Of a stretch of DNA of 44,823 bases, positions 44,445 to 44,823 are shown piece after piece. The stretch comes from an uncultured Bacteroides sp. (GTDB lineage Bacteria; Bacteroidota; Bacteroidia; Bacteroidales; Bacteroidaceae), in the NCBI RefSeq assembly GCF_937912035.1, contig NZ_CALDPF010000041.1:1-44823 (forward strand), in the 5' to 3' direction. The notes under the pieces are model-generated. The model did not search any database. It worked only from the letters and a program-made list of their open reading frames with translations, and was not told the origin of the DNA. Position numbers and translations under genes: made by a program. Position 1 is the stretch's first letter. Each line of letters opens with the position of its first letter.

Positions 44445-44823
44445 ATGAATAATCACAACTTCTTAAAACGTTTAGCTTTATTTTGTACTATAGTTACAAT
44501 TCCATTGGCAGTATCGTCAAGAATGTGTAATTTTGATCCGCCTATTATGGGTTGGAGTTCATGGAATACATACAGGGTGAATATAAGCGAGTCTCTGATA
44601 AAGAAACAGGCTGATGCCATGGTATCGCTCGGTCTGAAGGATGCAGGCTATTTATATATAAATATTGATGACGGTTTTTTCGGTTATCGTGATGACGAGG
44701 GAATGCTGCATACGCATCCTGAACGTTTCCCGAATGGTATGAAGGTTGTGGCAGACTATATTCATTCTTTAGGACTAAAGGCCGGAATATATTCAGAAGC
44801 CGGATCAAATACGTGTGGGTCTA
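44445..44823 (+). CDS. GH27 alpha-galactosidase/alpha-N-acetylgalactosaminidase, 5' part
   Basis: This is an incomplete gene cut by the window edge after 126 codons. The ATG at 44445 starts a signal peptide (MNNHNFLKRLALFCTIVTIPLAVSS). The mature part has the GH27 blocks PPIMGWSSWNTY, LGLKDAGYLYINIDDGFFG, HPERFPNGMKVVADYIHSLGLKAGIYSEAG. The catalytic nucleophile and acid/base would be further on. An upstream ATG at 44431 meets a stop after five codons. The expected role is removal of terminal alpha-galactose or alpha-GalNAc (for example blood-group-type caps), which fits the rest of the locus. Confidence 0.88.
   Translation, partial: MNNHNFLKRLALFCTIVTIPLAVSSRMCNFDPPIMGWSSWNTYRVNISESLIKKQADAMVSLGLKDAGYLYINIDDGFFGYRDDEGMLHTHPERFPNGMKVVADYIHSLGLKAGIYSEAGSNTCGS

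Noticed and set aside
1..44823. CRISPR arrays, insertion sequences, integrases, attachment sites
   Set aside because: I saw no regularly spaced repeats, transposase motifs or terminal inverted repeats. The tRNA-Leu gene has no integrase beside it and no duplicated 3' end that I could find.

Overview
The window looks like a chromosomal piece of a gut Bacteroidales genome (Bacteroides/Phocaeicola type). The evidence is an adjacent SusC/SusD pair, many secreted glycosidases and sulfatases, TAnnTTTG-type -7 promoter boxes with TTTG -33 boxes about 20 nt upstream, and an AT-rich genome with hairpin terminators. I cannot name the species. No transposase, integrase, phage gene, CRISPR array or rRNA is visible.

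Region 1 (1-5.4 kb, + strand) is core. It holds a tRNA-Leu(UAG) with its own terminator, a translationally coupled LpxH-like metallophosphoesterase and GT-B glycosyltransferase, polyphosphate kinase (ppk1), and a Ppx/GppA phosphatase. A 25-bp perfect palindrome closes it and serves as a two-way terminator. Region 2 (5.5-8.6 kb, - strand) pairs a TonB-dependent receptor of the siderophore/vitamin type with a LuxR-type regulator whose receiver domain has lost its phospho-acceptor.

Region 3 (8.8-13.3 kb, + strand) is a two-gene glycosidase operon: a tandem-domain GH43 and a GH35 lipoprotein. Region 4 (13.3-18.1 kb, - strand) holds housekeeping or accessory genes: an FAD-dependent dehydrogenase, an AAA-ATPase/PD-(D/E)XK protein and RadA. 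The last two have clear -33/-7 promoters. A 1.04-kb AT-rich gap follows. It contains a candidate small RNA (promoter plus hairpin and T-run) and the long leader of the SusC gene.

Region 5 (19.1 kb to the window end, + strand) is a large polysaccharide utilisation locus that probably targets host O-glycoproteins such as mucins. Its order is SusC, SusD, terminator, NanM-like kelch mutarotase, MBL-fold hydrolase, internal promoter, large GH2 beta-galactosidase with a discoidin domain, M60-like (mucinase-type) peptidase, two serine-type sulfatases, a second GH2, GH20 beta-hexosaminidase, a GH31 enzyme carrying discoidin, dockerin and cohesin-like modules, terminator, secreted EEP-family phosphoesterase, and the start of a GH27 enzyme cut by the window edge. 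A consistent reading is that sulfatases and exo-glycosidases strip sulfate, alpha-Gal/GalNAc, beta-Gal and beta-HexNAc, GH31 removes inner alpha-linked sugar (perhaps peptide-linked GalNAc), and the M60 peptidase cuts the glycopeptide. SusCD imports the products. No sialidase, fucosidase, anSME or PUL regulator lies inside the window.

The most interesting points are the GH31 protein with both a dockerin and a cohesin-like domain, the mutarotase/MBL pair inside a glycan locus, the candidate RNA upstream of SusC, and the pseudo-receiver LuxR/TonB pair. All functions are inferred from motifs read by eye; no database search was run.
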